Part shown: one piece after another, positions 49,923 through 63,035 of the stretch | Position numbering within the stretch: the stretch's first letter is position 1 | Layout: the number at the start of each line of letters is the position of its first letter | Assembly (NCBI GenBank): GCA_023231475.1 | Contig: JALJEE010001321.1 | Location: 1-64,000 of the forward strand | Length of the DNA stretch: 64,000 nucleotides | Direction: 5' to 3' | Origin: Seison nebaliae | Lineage: Eukaryota; Rotifera; Pararotatoria; Seisonacea; Seisonidae | Translations under genes and position numbers: made by a program | The notes under the pieces: model-generated | Database searches by the model: none | What the model was told of the DNA's origin: nothing | The model's input: the letters and a program-made list of their open reading frames with translations, nothing else

Positions 49923-52900
49923 TGAAGATGATGATAGCTACTGATGATGGTTGTCGTAGTAAATAGCGTGGTTATTTAACTAAAAGTTGAGTTAATTATA
50001 AATCGATTAGTCTGTCATCGATAACAAACACGACTACTCTCCAAACACGATTGCATGGACGAGAGATGAGGGGAAACAATACCGTGGAAATAATGAACAC
50101 GAAAATGTGAAATTCGCAACATTCATGCGGCTGTTTTATATATACGAAATTTGTGTGAAAGTAAAATAGTTTGTGATGAGATAACATCAATATTATCAGT
50201 AACATAATTATCATCGTCCATTTATTATTATTATCGTCGTTTAATTGTCTTGATGATTATCGGAGGTGAAATTGATGAAACTATTTCCAAATACTTCTCA
50301 ATAGAAATTAAGCGAAAACTATTTCATGCTTTATTCGGAGCAAGTCAAAATATGATTTACATACAAATTCATCAATTCGCTCTCTACTGATAATTCATCT
50401 CGTTCGACCAATTCATAAATATTCTTGTCATACAGTAATAGAAAGACAGTTAAATGAGAAATGTGATGAGTCGCTTCATTCTCCATATTCGATTCATGGA
50501 CAGTAGATCAAATTTACAAAAAGAAATCATTGATAACTAGGAATGTGATGTGCAGACGAACCAAATCATCATCAGTTCCATTAGACGAACAAACAACCTA
50601 ACACTAATGTCTGATACATTTCTTCGATTTGATTGAGAAGAATTAAACAAAAATCTTTTGGACGCCAGACTCCTTTAATGATTTGATTGAAGTTCCTTGC
50701 TAATTTACTGCACTACATTTTGGGAGAGAAATAACAAATTATTAAAGGATCGGAATGATAGATTGGATCTGTAAATTGAAGGCAATTCACATCTGGGTTG
50801 GGTAGGAAACATCCACTTTTATTATCACATTATCACAATGTGAGTGTTGAAGTCGACTAAGAATGAACGATAGTTATTTCTTCCACATCATTTATCAAAA
50901 AAATCTTCACAATCCGATGACGTTTTCTCCTCAATCAATTACTTTCGGTTGGGAAGGAATCGGCTGATATTTAGACAATGATAATTACTCCATTTCCAAT
51001 AACTCCCAAATTTCCTTCATTCTCTTTTTTTTATTGAAAAAAACAGATTATTTTTAGAACAAAAGATGGAAATGAATAAATATCGATTCATTCTTATCAA
51101 CGTTCTTCTCATCGTCATCTTTCTCCCATTCACTTCTTCTCAAACAATTATTACATCATTTAGGTTTATGACGAATTATATGAACATGTAATAATTAAAT
51201 TATTCTCCGACACTTCAATCGATTCCTTTCATTAGAATAACAAAACATTTTTCATCAACATCTTCTTCATTCGCACAACATTCAGGAAAAACTACAAATC
51301 GTCTAATCTATTCTTTATCCATCTCCATTATGCACATGACAAACCATCAGATTTTGATGAAACGAACATAATTCATAAATAATCGTCTCAATTCAATTAT
51401 TATCAATCAATTTTCTACCACAACCAAAATCGAAATAAAAAATACATTGAGAATTATGATTTCTTTTCATTCCTAATTAATCATCGAAAATCTATTTATT
51501 TCAATATCCGATTTTATTCGATTCGATTCACGAAAAAAAGCATTCATAAAATTTTTCCAAAATTATTCAATTTAGAGTTCAATTTGAATAATTTTCGTTT
51601 GAGACAATATGAAGAAACGAAACGGAAGGGAGAACATTTGAGAAGGAAATGTTGTTGAATGCAATCAATGTTTCAATTTCATCAACAGAAGATATTTCTC
51701 ATCTCTCATCACGTTACTTTCGTTTAATTGAAATGGTTGGACTGATATTTGATAGGAGAGCAATGTTCAAATGGGAGCGATGGAAGATAAATAGAGCAGG
51801 GAGGAACGATGTGCGAATGAAGTGGAAGATGATTCATAAGAAAATCTTTCATCGACTACATTCGATGAGAGATCGCGATATTCAACTTTCCCATCTTTAT
51901 TTGCTGATTGACGACACCTGCATATACGGACGTAACGATATGCTTTATGTGCACAACTGACCACATCATTCAAAATGATGTTAATCTCTCCATTGATGAA
52001 ATGGAGAGACTTCTAATGAAAGAGATCATCATCTTATTTACCATCAAAACATTTCCAAAGTTGATTAGTCTTTCCGTCTGAATGTCGATGACGAAGTACC
52101 GCTTATGCACCACAAATCATAATTATAATCTCTTCTCATTTACTTTCCTCACATCCTGTCAAGACTGAACTAGATATATCTCATGTGAAATTGATTGAAA
52201 ACAAAGAATGAAATGGAATTTCCTTAAAAAGAAAATTCTAATAATTTCTTTCCACTAAATATTTTGGGGTAGGAGAATGAAAAAGAAATTTACGTTACCA
52301 ACTGATCATCAGTCGGACTTGTGCGTAGAATGACCAGCATGCTAAATGAGTTATGGAAAGGAAATTGCAATTTTCATGTATCATATGTTCAATTAAGACA
52401 AAGACTCATTTTTCATTTACCTGGTGATATAATGAACAAATATTATTTTTCCAATTATATTCTCTTTTTTTTCTTTCACACACTTCCCACTCCCTCACAC
52501 CATTTAATCGATTAGAAACCACCATTTACCAAACCAACAGTTTGTTGGAAATGTGGACAATTCTCGTAGAAACTTCTAGCTAACTCAATTGACTCATTTG
52601 TTGATGGGGTGGAGACACTTCTTGCCCATCAACATAAATCTGAAAAGACAATTTTATTCAGATATGAACAATCGAGGAGAATTCGTCTGATAAGTGAAAG
52701 ATTGGAAGGAAGGTATTGCGTGTCCATTTTGTGTTGGAGTGCAGTTGGAAAGGTATAAGAAGACCCACAAGTCGTATCGGCACCAACGAGAAATGGAGTT
52801 GTAATGAAGAAAGAAGATAATGGAGATTGAAATTCATAATGAACGATAATTTTCCTGTCGTTCTCTCATTTAGTATGATAATCTTATTAAATTCAGTTAA

Positions 52901-55900
52901 AACATTCCCCCCTTACATAAGAGAGATGGAGTTCCACCACGAAATGAAATTCATCGATAGAACACTCGACTTTCTGAGAATCGAGTAAGAGATAGATCAA
53001 ATGAGAAATGGCAAATAAGGATGATCGACTTCACAAATCATTGCCCAACGTGCTATCGTGCACATTATTCTTTGCACAATACTCTAATAAAAATTAAAAT
53101 GTCAATGAACGTGACATCCGCTTTCTTTCTTCTCGATAGATATCGAAAAGAATAATATGGAATCTAAATCTCCTTTCTTTCTTTCTTTCTTCTCAAAATA
53201 TGAAATAATATTACACAACTTCCCTCGAACACGAACAACAATCGGCATGATAATCGTAAGGAAAAAGTTTTCTTTTGACTCGGGGAGAAATTGAATATAT
53301 TCGTATTCGGAGAATATTCCTTATAAATAAATAAAAATATTCTGATGGTCCTCTCACTGCGTCTGATGGAGCATGAACGGTACACTAATGGATTGGTACC
53401 TAACATTATGGAAAAGACGAAAGTAAATGGTAATTAAGTGTCAATGTCAACTTGCTCTCATATAATACGAACTTTTTTTTTATCGCTACTCGTTCTATGA
53501 TTAGCACGATGCACTGATTCACCTCAAGTGACATTTCCCAGTTTTGATCATTCTGACATCATTTTGTCCATTTCAACTGACCTGTTAACGGAACAGCAGA
53601 AAGTTGTTAAATTACTGACGTAAACCGAAAAAATGAATTGTAATTAGAAACGAATTGATGAATCCTTACACCTATTCATAAACAATGAGAGGGAGAAGGT
53701 CGGGAGAGAATTGATGATGATGATAGTGGTGGTGACGGAAAATGATAAGAGTTCCAAATGGAAATATTTGGAGAAGATTCGCGACGAGACCATGAGCAGT
53801 GGGAAGAATATATATTTGTGTAGCGGATTTACTCATTCATCCATTTCAGTCGTGGGAAGTCGATGGTACGGAAACGAAATGTAGAAGAAGAATCGACAGA
53901 AAAATAGGAGAAGCAATCTCACATAATTGAATTGGTGCTAGCAATATAAGTCGGATGATAGTAAAGAATTCCAATAATATCTTTATGTCACTCACACACA
54001 GAGTGTAAGGCAGCAGTAATTCATATTAATCATTCTGATTCACATTAGAACGAGACCCTGATCAACCCACATTCCATTATATAATTGATCGAACTCGAAA
54101 TTTATCATTCTCAGCGAAATTCCTTCTCCTCACAAGAAATCATTTCAACTAATAGTTCAACATTCCTCTCGTCCATATTTATTCATCCTTCTCAATTCAC
54201 ACGATGTCAATCATCCTTCTCCAAACTGAAACAAATCTATTTTGAATAAAACATTCTCGTGTGTTTGGTCGAGTCGGTTAATTTCGGTGGAAAAGAACGG
54301 AAAGAATTTGGGTGAGGAAACAATATAAATAAATCATTTACATATCTTCTTCACATCGAACTGATAATATACGGATAGAATGAAAGGTATGTTATTCACC
54401 TTCATCCCCAATGCACCAACACCTATTATTGTCCAATGCTTATTAGACAATCAGTCAAGCAATCACAACTTTTCCACAAATTACAAAAATGTTAATCGAC
54501 CAATCTTTCCACCTATGAACGTTCCATCCATCTGGTCACGTGTGTTCATTGTTAGGTGTCAAATTGTAAATCGTCACCAAAACAACAAAAGAAACGAATG
54601 TGGAATGTAAATTAGAATGTTTATGTAAATGATTTCTCCTTCACAATCTTCTCCATTTTCTTACTTACAATTATCACAATTAATTAGGTCTTTATTTATG
54701 AAATGAAGAATTGCATGCAAACTATCTTATTGAAATTCGAATAATTAAATTAATTAATTCAACTAAATTAAAGAAGCGAATGTATTATCAAAATTCGCTG
54801 GCCACTCTCAAATACGAATAGAATAGTTATATTCCTATATTCGCACTCTCGAGTGCAGTCTGATTAACCTTCGAACGAACTCTACAATTCTTCTCTCCTT
54901 TCATATTCACTCTCAAGTCAATTCCATCCGTTATTAATTCGATAAGATTATTAATAAAGTTGAATTTGTGAGAAATGTTCTCATCAGAATTGCAACTATT
55001 GTTGGTAGACGATCGTTCAATTTTTTATGATTGTTAGTGAGTTTGAAGTTAGTCAAAGCAACTTTGAATGAGTAGAAATGAGAGGAGAAATTGAAAAATT
55101 TGAACAAACAAATCTTCGATGAATATGTGTCATATTATATGAATCAAAGAATTTTCATAAAAATTTTGAAAGAAAGTTGCCTAAACTTCACATTCTTTAT
55201 ATGCATCTCATCACATGAGATGAGATCTAATCAGCAATCGATTATTTAGTCATCAAACAAACATCATTTTGGAATTAACTAAATAGATCATCCTTTCCAA
55301 CTCATTAAGCATATTGGGAAGTATCAAAAATCGAATGGATTTTTGGCGGAGAAGTAGGAAGAGGGAAAAGCCGAGGGAAAATGGGAGAAAATTGAAAATT
55401 CATAAATCATTAGAAGCGATGTGAGCATTGTCTTATTGTGAGTTGATTGATAGAAATAAATCAATTTAATTCATTTCACTGACGAACGAGGAATCGCTAA
55501 TTCGTAAAACGAATAATTCGTCCATTCATTATCCCAATCCATCCATCTAATGTGAACATAATCATTTATAACAATCAATCTTCATATTCGATTATAAATG
55601 TCTCTTCCGAGAAGTGGTAAATCTTGGAAGGAAAGTTTGAGGAAAGTTTCCGTGAAATGGATTCGCACTTTTTCTACCATTCAATGATAATGTTCGACTC
55701 GCAATCAATCGTCACCACTTAATTTAGAAAGCGTACAAAGTAATTTTTCGTTTTGAAGTACAAAAAATAGGAGAAAGAAATTAGTTTTCCTTCACTTCCA
55801 CTTTGGCGCTGAGAAATGTATGAGGGAAAGAATGAGGAAAGATTAATGAGATTAGGAGGACAATAACGATCGAGAACGAATCGACCACTTCAAATACAAT

Positions 55901-57344
55901 GAACATAACAAACAGGAATTGAGAGAAATTATCTGGGAGAATCGTATCGAATCGTTCTCAATTAAAAGAAGCCGAAAATTGATTTGTGTTACGATTGTGA
56001 TAGGATGTATAATATCATAATAATTATCAATATAATTTAGTGATTATGGAGTAGATGTGTCCAACGAGAAATGTTGGACTCCTTTCTCACTAAAACACGT
56101 AGCATTCGTCAGATGAAGATGTAATTTATTAATGAAGTTTCATTGACTTCCTTCTAATTTTCCGTGGGATATTGATTGATTGAATGGAAATATTCTTTTT
56201 CATCTTCTCCTCCATTTCACTCCTACTTTGGATGTATCAATTACTTCGTGTGCCATAATTATCACAATTTATTTATTCAGGTAATAAGACAATTAACTAT
56301 TCATTCTCACGTCAAAATGAAATGGACGACAGTTGTTCGTTGGAAACAGACAGGCAGAAATGTTTTCGGGTAAATATTCGGTCGCTGAATTCGCCCCCAA
56401 ACTTTGTTGGATGTTCTCTGAAACTTTCCTAAACAATCTCTTCATTCTCCTAATTATCATATTTGAAGTTAGTTAGTTGGTGCGTAATGACTAGAATCCA
56501 TATGAGCTGAACTGTTTGCGAAGTGTGGATAGGAATATGGCCACCATTTAATCCAATGCTCCCCACTAATCAGTAGGTGAAGAATGAATTGAGTGAACTT
56601 CTCAAATTACTTTCGGATGTTTCCATAAATATCCGATTCTCTCCCAAACCAACTACTTCAAACGATGCTTTATGTGGCGTGTTAATGGGAATCTATTCAA
56701 TTTGAAACTATCATTAATTTGCATTAAATCAACTTATTGTCGTCACCATGACAACGATGTAAAAGAGAAAGTTCTCTTACTCGAGGTATCACTCTCGAAC
56801 GAAACCATCAGAATTATGTCATAATGAATAAGAGAAATATTAGTTAAGAGGAAATGATCGACCGGAAATATAAATAAAAGTGATGGGGAGTAGGTGTGAA
56901 TTAATTCAATTCCATCTATCATTCGACACCACTCAATAATCGTAACGAATTGGAAAGGAAAGTAACATATTCATTGACATACTCTCTCATCACTTAACCG
57001 CAGCCGAAATAAGAGTTAAAGTGGTTAATTAACACGTTGAGAGAAAGAATTCCACATGCTTCCAGTCCTTTCGTCCAACTATCACACCGATTGATGACTA
57101 CGTGTAATGAGTGAAAGTTGAACGAAAGTATTCATTCCTGTCAAATATCATCGGCAAATTACAGAGAAACTCTCATTTTCCGTCCTTCATTCTCAATATA
57201 TCATTATCCACTTCATTTACTTTAATAACATCGACAATCGAACTGGAGTGAATTACGAAGAACGAACAATAACTTCATACATATCTTCACTAAGATTCCA
57301 TATGGAAGTACGACTGTCCAACATTGTCCTCTGTTAACCCCCCC

Positions 57345-57375
<31 letters not shown>

Positions 57376-57377
57376 AC
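57345..57377. repeat. (CA)n microsatellite preceded by a C run
   Basis: A run of seven or eight C followed by about 30 bp of CA repeats with one A interruption. Confidence 0.9.
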
Positions 57378-58073
57378 TTTAAGTTTATAGTGAGAATGAG
57401 ACAAATAAAATTTAAAATAAAATATTTTATGGAAATATCTGACGAATTTATGTTGACAATAAAGAAGAATTTAATGCGAACACTTCACATGATGAACTGA
57501 ACATATTCAATAAAATGCTGCTAACACCAAATAATGTTCTGGTATTTGTCGAACAAAAGAACTTGAAATCTCAATTCATGATCTTCCCGAGCTACCATTA
57601 TCTTCATTCAATTCTTCGAACTTTTCGAAAATTTCTAATTTTATGAACTTTAACATCATCTCATGGTTCTTAGTAGTTAATATGACGTGAAAATGAAAAT
57701 AATTTAAGTTTATAATTAAATATTATAGAAATTTTTAAAAACGAGTCGAAAACTAAAAAATGAATGAAAAAAATGGTCGTCGATATCATCAATTGTCCTA
57801 ACGTGTAAGATGTCTATTTCGGCAAATTAAATGTTAATTAAATTTTTGAGTAGATGACAGAAATGTTTCTTTTAAATTCCCTTACTTGTTAGTTGTAGTT
57901 GTAAATTGTTAGATCATTTGATGGTGTTGAACGAATTTTTATGCTTTTCAGCTTCACTTCAAATGAATAATGAAATGAAAAGAATCTGTGAATTGGCATT
58001 TTTCGTTGAAGAAATATGAAATTAAATTATAAGTTTATCAATTTGTGAAATAATTTTCAATTTAAAACGGAAA

Positions 58074-58757
58074 ATGTTTCGGATATTTATTCGAACTATC
58101 AAAACTTTTCATTCACCACCCAAAGTGATATGTGAAGGTTTCCCCGAAAAGAATAAATTGCCTTTTATGCCCAAGACCCCTCAATATGCGCCCGGTTATA
58201 AAATTCGACGAATGATGAAGAATACGATGGAGATTCGAGGAGTGGAGAATGTGCACAATCAATTGATTCACCGTCAATATGGTGTGCAGGCATTGGGTGG
58301 TGGGAAATTGAAGCATGGTCATTTTGAAATGATGAGAAATACGATAAATAAGAAATTGGATTTCTATCGCACATTCGCCATTTATCGGGTGGAGCCATTG
58401 TGGCGACCAGAAACGAAGAAAGGAATCGGTAAACGATGTGGAAACGGTAAAGGTTCCATCGACCACTATACGACTCCGGTGAAACGTGGAAGAATAATTA
58501 TGGAAATTGGAGGAACGTTAGAATTCCGAGAACTCTCCAAAGTTCTGAATGAAGTGGCACATAAATTACCATTTCCTGCACGAACGGTAACTCAGGATTT
58601 ATTGGATGAAGAGGAAAAAACGGAGGAGATGGTTAGAGAAGAGAACATCAATCCATTGAAATGGGAATGGATCATTCGAAATAATTTAATGAATATTCAT
58701 TCGAAAATTTCTCCGCAAGACATCATCTTTAGTGTTCATGGACCCAACGTGAGATAA
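58074..58757 (+). CDS. mRpL16: Mitochondrial large ribosomal subunit protein uL16m
   Basis: Nuclear-encoded uL16 of the mitochondrial ribosome. In the large subunit uL16 contacts the tRNA elbow and the 23S/16S rRNA near the A and P sites. It is one uninterrupted frame of 227 aa. Basic, hydrophobic MFRIFIRTIKTF is a plausible mitochondrial targeting start. The uL16 core is clear: GGGKLKHGHFEMMRNTINKKL near 82-102, FAIYRVEPLWRPETKKG, then the invariant GKG/GNGKGSIDHYTTPVKRGRIIMEIGG at about 128-152. The C-terminal 60 residues are animal-mitochondrial. It is followed 102 bp downstream on the same strand by uL14m. Confidence 0.93.
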   Translation: MFRIFIRTIKTFHSPPKVICEGFPEKNKLPFMPKTPQYAPGYKIRRMMKNTMEIRGVENVHNQLIHRQYGVQALGGGKLKHGHFEMMRNTINKKLDFYRTFAIYRVEPLWRPETKKGIGKRCGNGKGSIDHYTTPVKRGRIIMEIGGTLEFRELSKVLNEVAHKLPFPARTVTQDLLDEEEKTEEMVREENINPLKWEWIIRNNLMNIHSKISPQDIIFSVHGPNVR

Positions 58758-58859
58758 TTTGAAAAAAAAATAAAATTTCGACGAACAATTCTAAAAATAT
58801 TTCTTTTTTCAATCAGATCACATTTCTTTTCATCATCGAATGGAATTGAAGAAGAGACG

Positions 58860-59276
58860 ATGAAATTCTTACAAAATATTCTCTCTCGATCAGTTTCCAT
58901 GACAACCCAACGGTTTCATATCGTCAAATTAACGAGAATGAATATTGTTGACAATTCATCGATTGCCATTAATGGAATGGCTTATCATCGACGTCCGAAA
59001 GTTATTCATGTTTATACGAAAACTGGAATCGGACGAGTAGGAGATAAAATCCTTCTCGCTGTCAGTGGTCAGAAACAGAAAGCATTAATCGTTGGTTGCA
59101 AAGGCAAATTGGGAGATCATCGAACAGCTTCTAGAATTGATGCAAATAATTGTATCATAATTGATGATGATGGTATTCCAATCGGTTCTATCATCAACGC
59201 ACCGATACCGATCGAATTGAAGAAAATGGATCAAGTGCACGAGAAAGTTTTTAAAATGACCACGGCAATTTTCTAA
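58860..59276 (+). CDS. mRpL14: Mitochondrial large ribosomal subunit protein uL14m
   Basis: Nuclear-encoded uL14 of the mitochondrial large subunit, which forms part of the intersubunit interface. It is a single exon of 138 aa, close to animal uL14m length. A short N-terminal targeting-like segment (LQNILSRSVSMTTQRF) precedes the OB-like barrel: the segment LTRMNIVDNSS, then PKVIHVY, TGIGRVGDKILLAVSGQKQKALIVG, and DDDGIPIGSIINAPIP near the end. The stop is followed at once by AATAAA. It shares strand and order with uL16m. Convergent with the nicotinamidase gene, 215 bp between stops. Confidence 0.93.
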   Translation: MKFLQNILSRSVSMTTQRFHIVKLTRMNIVDNSSIAINGMAYHRRPKVIHVYTKTGIGRVGDKILLAVSGQKQKALIVGCKGKLGDHRTASRIDANNCIIIDDDGIPIGSIINAPIPIELKKMDQVHEKVFKMTTAIF

Positions 59277-59491
59277 TAAAAATCTCTTTGTTCCAACTAA
59301 TAAAAAAGTTAGTTTATTTGGATAAGTTATTGTTAAGATTAAGAATTTTTTGTATATAAAGACTTCTATCTCGTCGTCATCATTGTGGTCGCTATCTCGT
59401 TGTAAATAAGAAAAATTGACAAGAAATTTGTGAGTTGGAATGAAAATAAAAAACGAAAGAGAAATAAATATCTCTTGTCGTATTGAGATTT

Positions 59492-61218
59492 CTATTTAAG
59501 TTTATTGTATAAGATCGGTATTCCTAATTCGGGACGACGATCAATTCCTTTCACCATATTTGAGATCTGAATAAATTAAAGAAATTATGATCATTCATCA
59601 AATGAAAATACTAAACGACATGTGAGGGAAGGATTAATGCACCATTCTCTCTTAATCGATTTCTCATCATATCGATATCATCGTTGTTGACGCCACGACA
59701 AGCGTCTTCGACTACTACCGTTTTATAACCATATTCCACTCCGTGTAAAGCAGTGGAACCCACACAAACATCATAAGCGACGCCACAGACGTAAATGTCA
59801 GTGATGTTCCACTTATCTAATTCTTCCTTGAGATTCGTCTGTGCTTTCTTCCCGTTGTCCCAGAAAGCGGAATAACTGTCGATTTTCGAATTTGTTCCTT
59901 TGTAGATGTTGATGGAATTCTGCTTGAACTGTCAATGAAGTGATTAGTGATGATTAGGATGAGAGAAATCAGACTTTCAATTTTGGATGAAGTTCAGCTC
60001 CAAATGTGTCTTGGACGCAATGTGTCGGCCATAAACGTTGTTCTCGTTTACCATCAATATCGAAAATGACGGAATCGCCCATAACTATATCATCTAATTG
60101 TTTCTGTAGAATAATAGAATATTGAGAGGATAGAGAAAAGGGGAGAGAGAGAGAAACTGGAGATAATTCATGAATTGGCCAAATGTTGATATTCTCAAAG
60201 AATGAGATATGGTCTTTTGGATGCCAATCATAAGTGTAAACGATGAGATCGAATGAAACCTCATCAATCATTCGATTGATAAATGGTATGATTTCCAGAG
60301 CTTCCTGACGTGCGTCACAATGTCGGAGTGCGAGCGAACCGTCAACAAAATCATTCTGAACATCCACAACGATCAATGCAGATTTTGGTTTGATTAAATT
60401 CTCTTGACATATTTTGTGACAATTCTCAAATTCGTCTTTCGTCATTAGTGTTCCCTAGTGACACAAAATGGAATTTACAATCTTCAGACAAAATAATCGC
60501 GTTTTGTACGAGATTATAAGAGAATATTGAAAGAGAAAATTTTTGAAAAATGAACAAATAAGTTCCGTTTATTAGCAGATATCCTTCTTATTCAGGCGGA
60601 TGAATGTGATCGATGGATGAATGTGAGAAATTGGCAAAAGGAGACTTGTCGAAAAAAAAAAAGGATATAACTTTCTTCCAAATGGAATAATTGAACAATA
60701 AATGAAAAGTGAGTTTAATTTGAAGAAGAATTGAGGAACGATAAACAAAAAGACTAATGGGCATTTGCGTGAAAATTAATTAAATTTTTTTATTTAATCA
60801 ATAATTCCGTAGGAACAGGGAAATTCTTCCACTCCTCTCTCTTACGTATACACATCGTACGGATGATGATGATAAATGAACAGGAAATGTAAAATAACCT
60901 TACTCTTAGCAACCGTCGAAAATAATCGATCATAATCTACATCACGAACTAAATAAGATTTTTTGTTGGCAGCTTGAAATAGTTCGTTTAAAAATAATGT
61001 GAATTCGCTTCGATTTAAATATCCATCACTTAAAACGAGAAACAGATAAGATAAATTTAACTTACGAAATTTTCATTTCGTCACAAAAAGTTATGTAAGA
61101 AATTTCTTGAATGTTCTCGAAAAAACAAGAAACGAGAGATTTGATGTCATTATCTCTCAAAAGACAATGAGATTATTGGAACTAACTTGTCTTTATCGTA
61201 TTTTTGGAATGATTCCAT
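59492..61218 (-). CDS. Naam: EF-hand nicotinamidase (invertebrate Naam type)
   Basis: Hydrolyses nicotinamide to nicotinate and ammonia in the NAD salvage route that many invertebrates use in place of vertebrate NAMPT. Minus-strand exons 61187-61218, 60899-61028, 60158-60454, 59975-60103, 59620-59928 and 59492-59566 give 323 aa. An N-terminal canonical EF-hand loop DKDNDGYLNRSE (about 9-20), split by intron 1, is followed by a degenerate second EF-like segment. The isochorismatase-fold domain then has the catalytic Asp in VVDVQNDF (about 79), metal-binding DWHPKDH near 126, and CVQDTFGAELHP. The nucleophile Cys is the second Cys of VCGVAYDVCVGST. The end, GIDRRPELG, is typical. Intron 2 (60455-60898, 444 bp) is unusually long; others are about 46-158 bp. 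It converges with uL14m. Confidence 0.92.
60455..60898 (-). other. Long intron (444 bp) in the nicotinamidase gene
   Basis: Intron 2 joins the EF-hand part to the enzyme part in frame (phase 0). No additional exon was needed for continuity, and no element was recognised in it. Confidence 0.6.
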
Positions 61219-63035
61219 GATGTTCGATCGCCCTTGAAATAAGGAAAGTGAAATATATTAGAATTGTGGTTAATCTGCAATTGAATTGAAATTTGGTTTT
61301 GGGAAAGAATAGGAATTGTCGTTAAAATGTTTTCATGGGAAATTGTAATTTCTCAATCGATTAATCGAAAATCATCAAAACCAATCATCATATGTATGGT
61401 AAATGTGAAATGAGGAAAATGGGAATTTTGACTGGAACGAATATGAGTTGAATTCGAGAGAACATTTCAAAAAACTGAATTGCATGATTAATTAGATAAA
61501 GTTTGGATAATGTCACATTTATATATAATATATTATTAATATATATATATATATATATCCCTCCGTCATATTGATGGTAGAATAGAAGAAGGTTTTTTCT
61601 TTGTTACCTGTCGTGCTATCATCGATGGAATAAGGTGGAAGAAGTGAAGGAGATTGAGGAGATTGGATAAAGAAAAAAGAAATGGTGGAAGGTGCAAGAA
61701 AATGAGAAAGAAAAAGTATGAGAAATATTTTCGATGAAATTGTCTGACAATATATGCGCAAACTTCTCAATAGGTTAGATGGGTAAAGTTGAAATGTAAA
61801 AGGAAGAATAGAAGAAATGATTTTCTCTGTTTTCCACTAACCAACAACTGAAGTCGAAAGAAGAATGTCGATTCATTTGTTTCGTTCTGCTAATCTATAA
61901 TTGTTTAAAGGAATATATCATACTTTCTTGTATTGTTATGGTAGATGGAATTTTTCTCTATAAAAAATAAATTAAAAGAGAATCGTAAACAATCGTCGAC
62001 GAGGAGAGTTGTCGGACCCGGCTAGTTGTTCGCATTATAGAGAAAGAAACTTTCATAAAACTCTATTTTTATGTCACATTAAATAAGATGATGAGGAGAA
62101 TTAAATGGGGAGTTATTGGAGGGGAGGGGAGAAGTGTTGCAGATTCAGTATTTCATGAAGTAGATCCATTTTCGCGATTATTGCCTCCATTCCTCCCCGT
62201 TCCATATAATCATCTCTTCATTAAATACTTTTATTAACTTTCCAACACAGAGAATTTGGAAGTTTCAATGTCTACAACCCAATTTCATTCATTTTAAGCA
62301 CAATTCTTTCAAATTTCTTTCAAATTTCTTTCTTTCTTCCCATTCTTTCTTCCCATTCTTCTAACAACTCTCAATTGTCAGGAAACGATATTGTTGGTCG
62401 AAGTGAGTAGTGAGACTAGAGTGGGAGGTAGTCAAATTGTAAAATTAATTCTTTCCTTTCACTCCCCAACTAGTTGATGCTGTTGCTAACAAATTCTTAT
62501 TATTCAAGATCAAAGAATTAATTAGAAATTTTGTTGGAAGGAAGTTGGACTGCTTCAATTTAAGGTGGATTTCTTCAAATTTTCTTATTCAATTCACTTC
62601 CTTCCTTTATCCATATCGTCCCATTGTCCATTTCACTTCAACGCAAATCGAACAAATAAACTACTTCCACTTCATTTACATATTCCTCCCAAACTTATTA
62701 TTAATCGAATCGAACATTCCAATCATTCATATTCGAAAGTTTTAAATTGAAATTTGAAATCTTTATTTGAGACACCAAAAAAATTATTTTATCATTTATC
62801 AGATGGGAACATATATTTCACGTAGAAATTCATTTGAGTAGAATTATGTTTAGAGTAGAGAATTGATTGAGATGAAAATAGATTAAATTCGATTTCGATG
62901 AAATAGTTTAATAAGGCCACATCGAATGAATGATAAAGGAAAAAAAATTGAATTAGAAATTTATTTTACTCTTTTCCATTTTAGTTAACGAACGTTTCCC
63001 CCCACTTTCATTTCAGTTTTTACGAAAGGGAAGGA
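61219..63035. other. Intergenic region between nicotinamidase and MGST3
   Basis: About 1.8 kb separates the divergent nicotinamidase (-) and MAPEG (+) genes, so both promoters should lie here. It is AT-rich, with a TA run at 61540-61558 and TTTC/TTCCC repeats near 62320-62355. No gene was recognised. Confidence 0.5.
61540..61558. repeat. (TA)n microsatellite
   Basis: About ten TA units in the gap upstream of the nicotinamidase gene. Confidence 0.85.

Larger units (their letters stand above)
47189..58073. other. About 10.9-kb region without a supportable gene
   Basis: Both strands were read for long frames. None exceeds about 107 codons (47771-48094), and none shows a domain, signal peptide with continuing exons, or family motif. 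Composition is uniformly AT-rich with short repeats such as TTG at 49902-49922 and CA at 57345-57377. It lies directly upstream of the Kirre-type gene, so it may contain that gene's promoter, non-coding 5' exons or long-range enhancers. I see no tRNA, rRNA or mobile element, but short non-coding RNAs cannot be excluded by eye. Confidence 0.5.
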
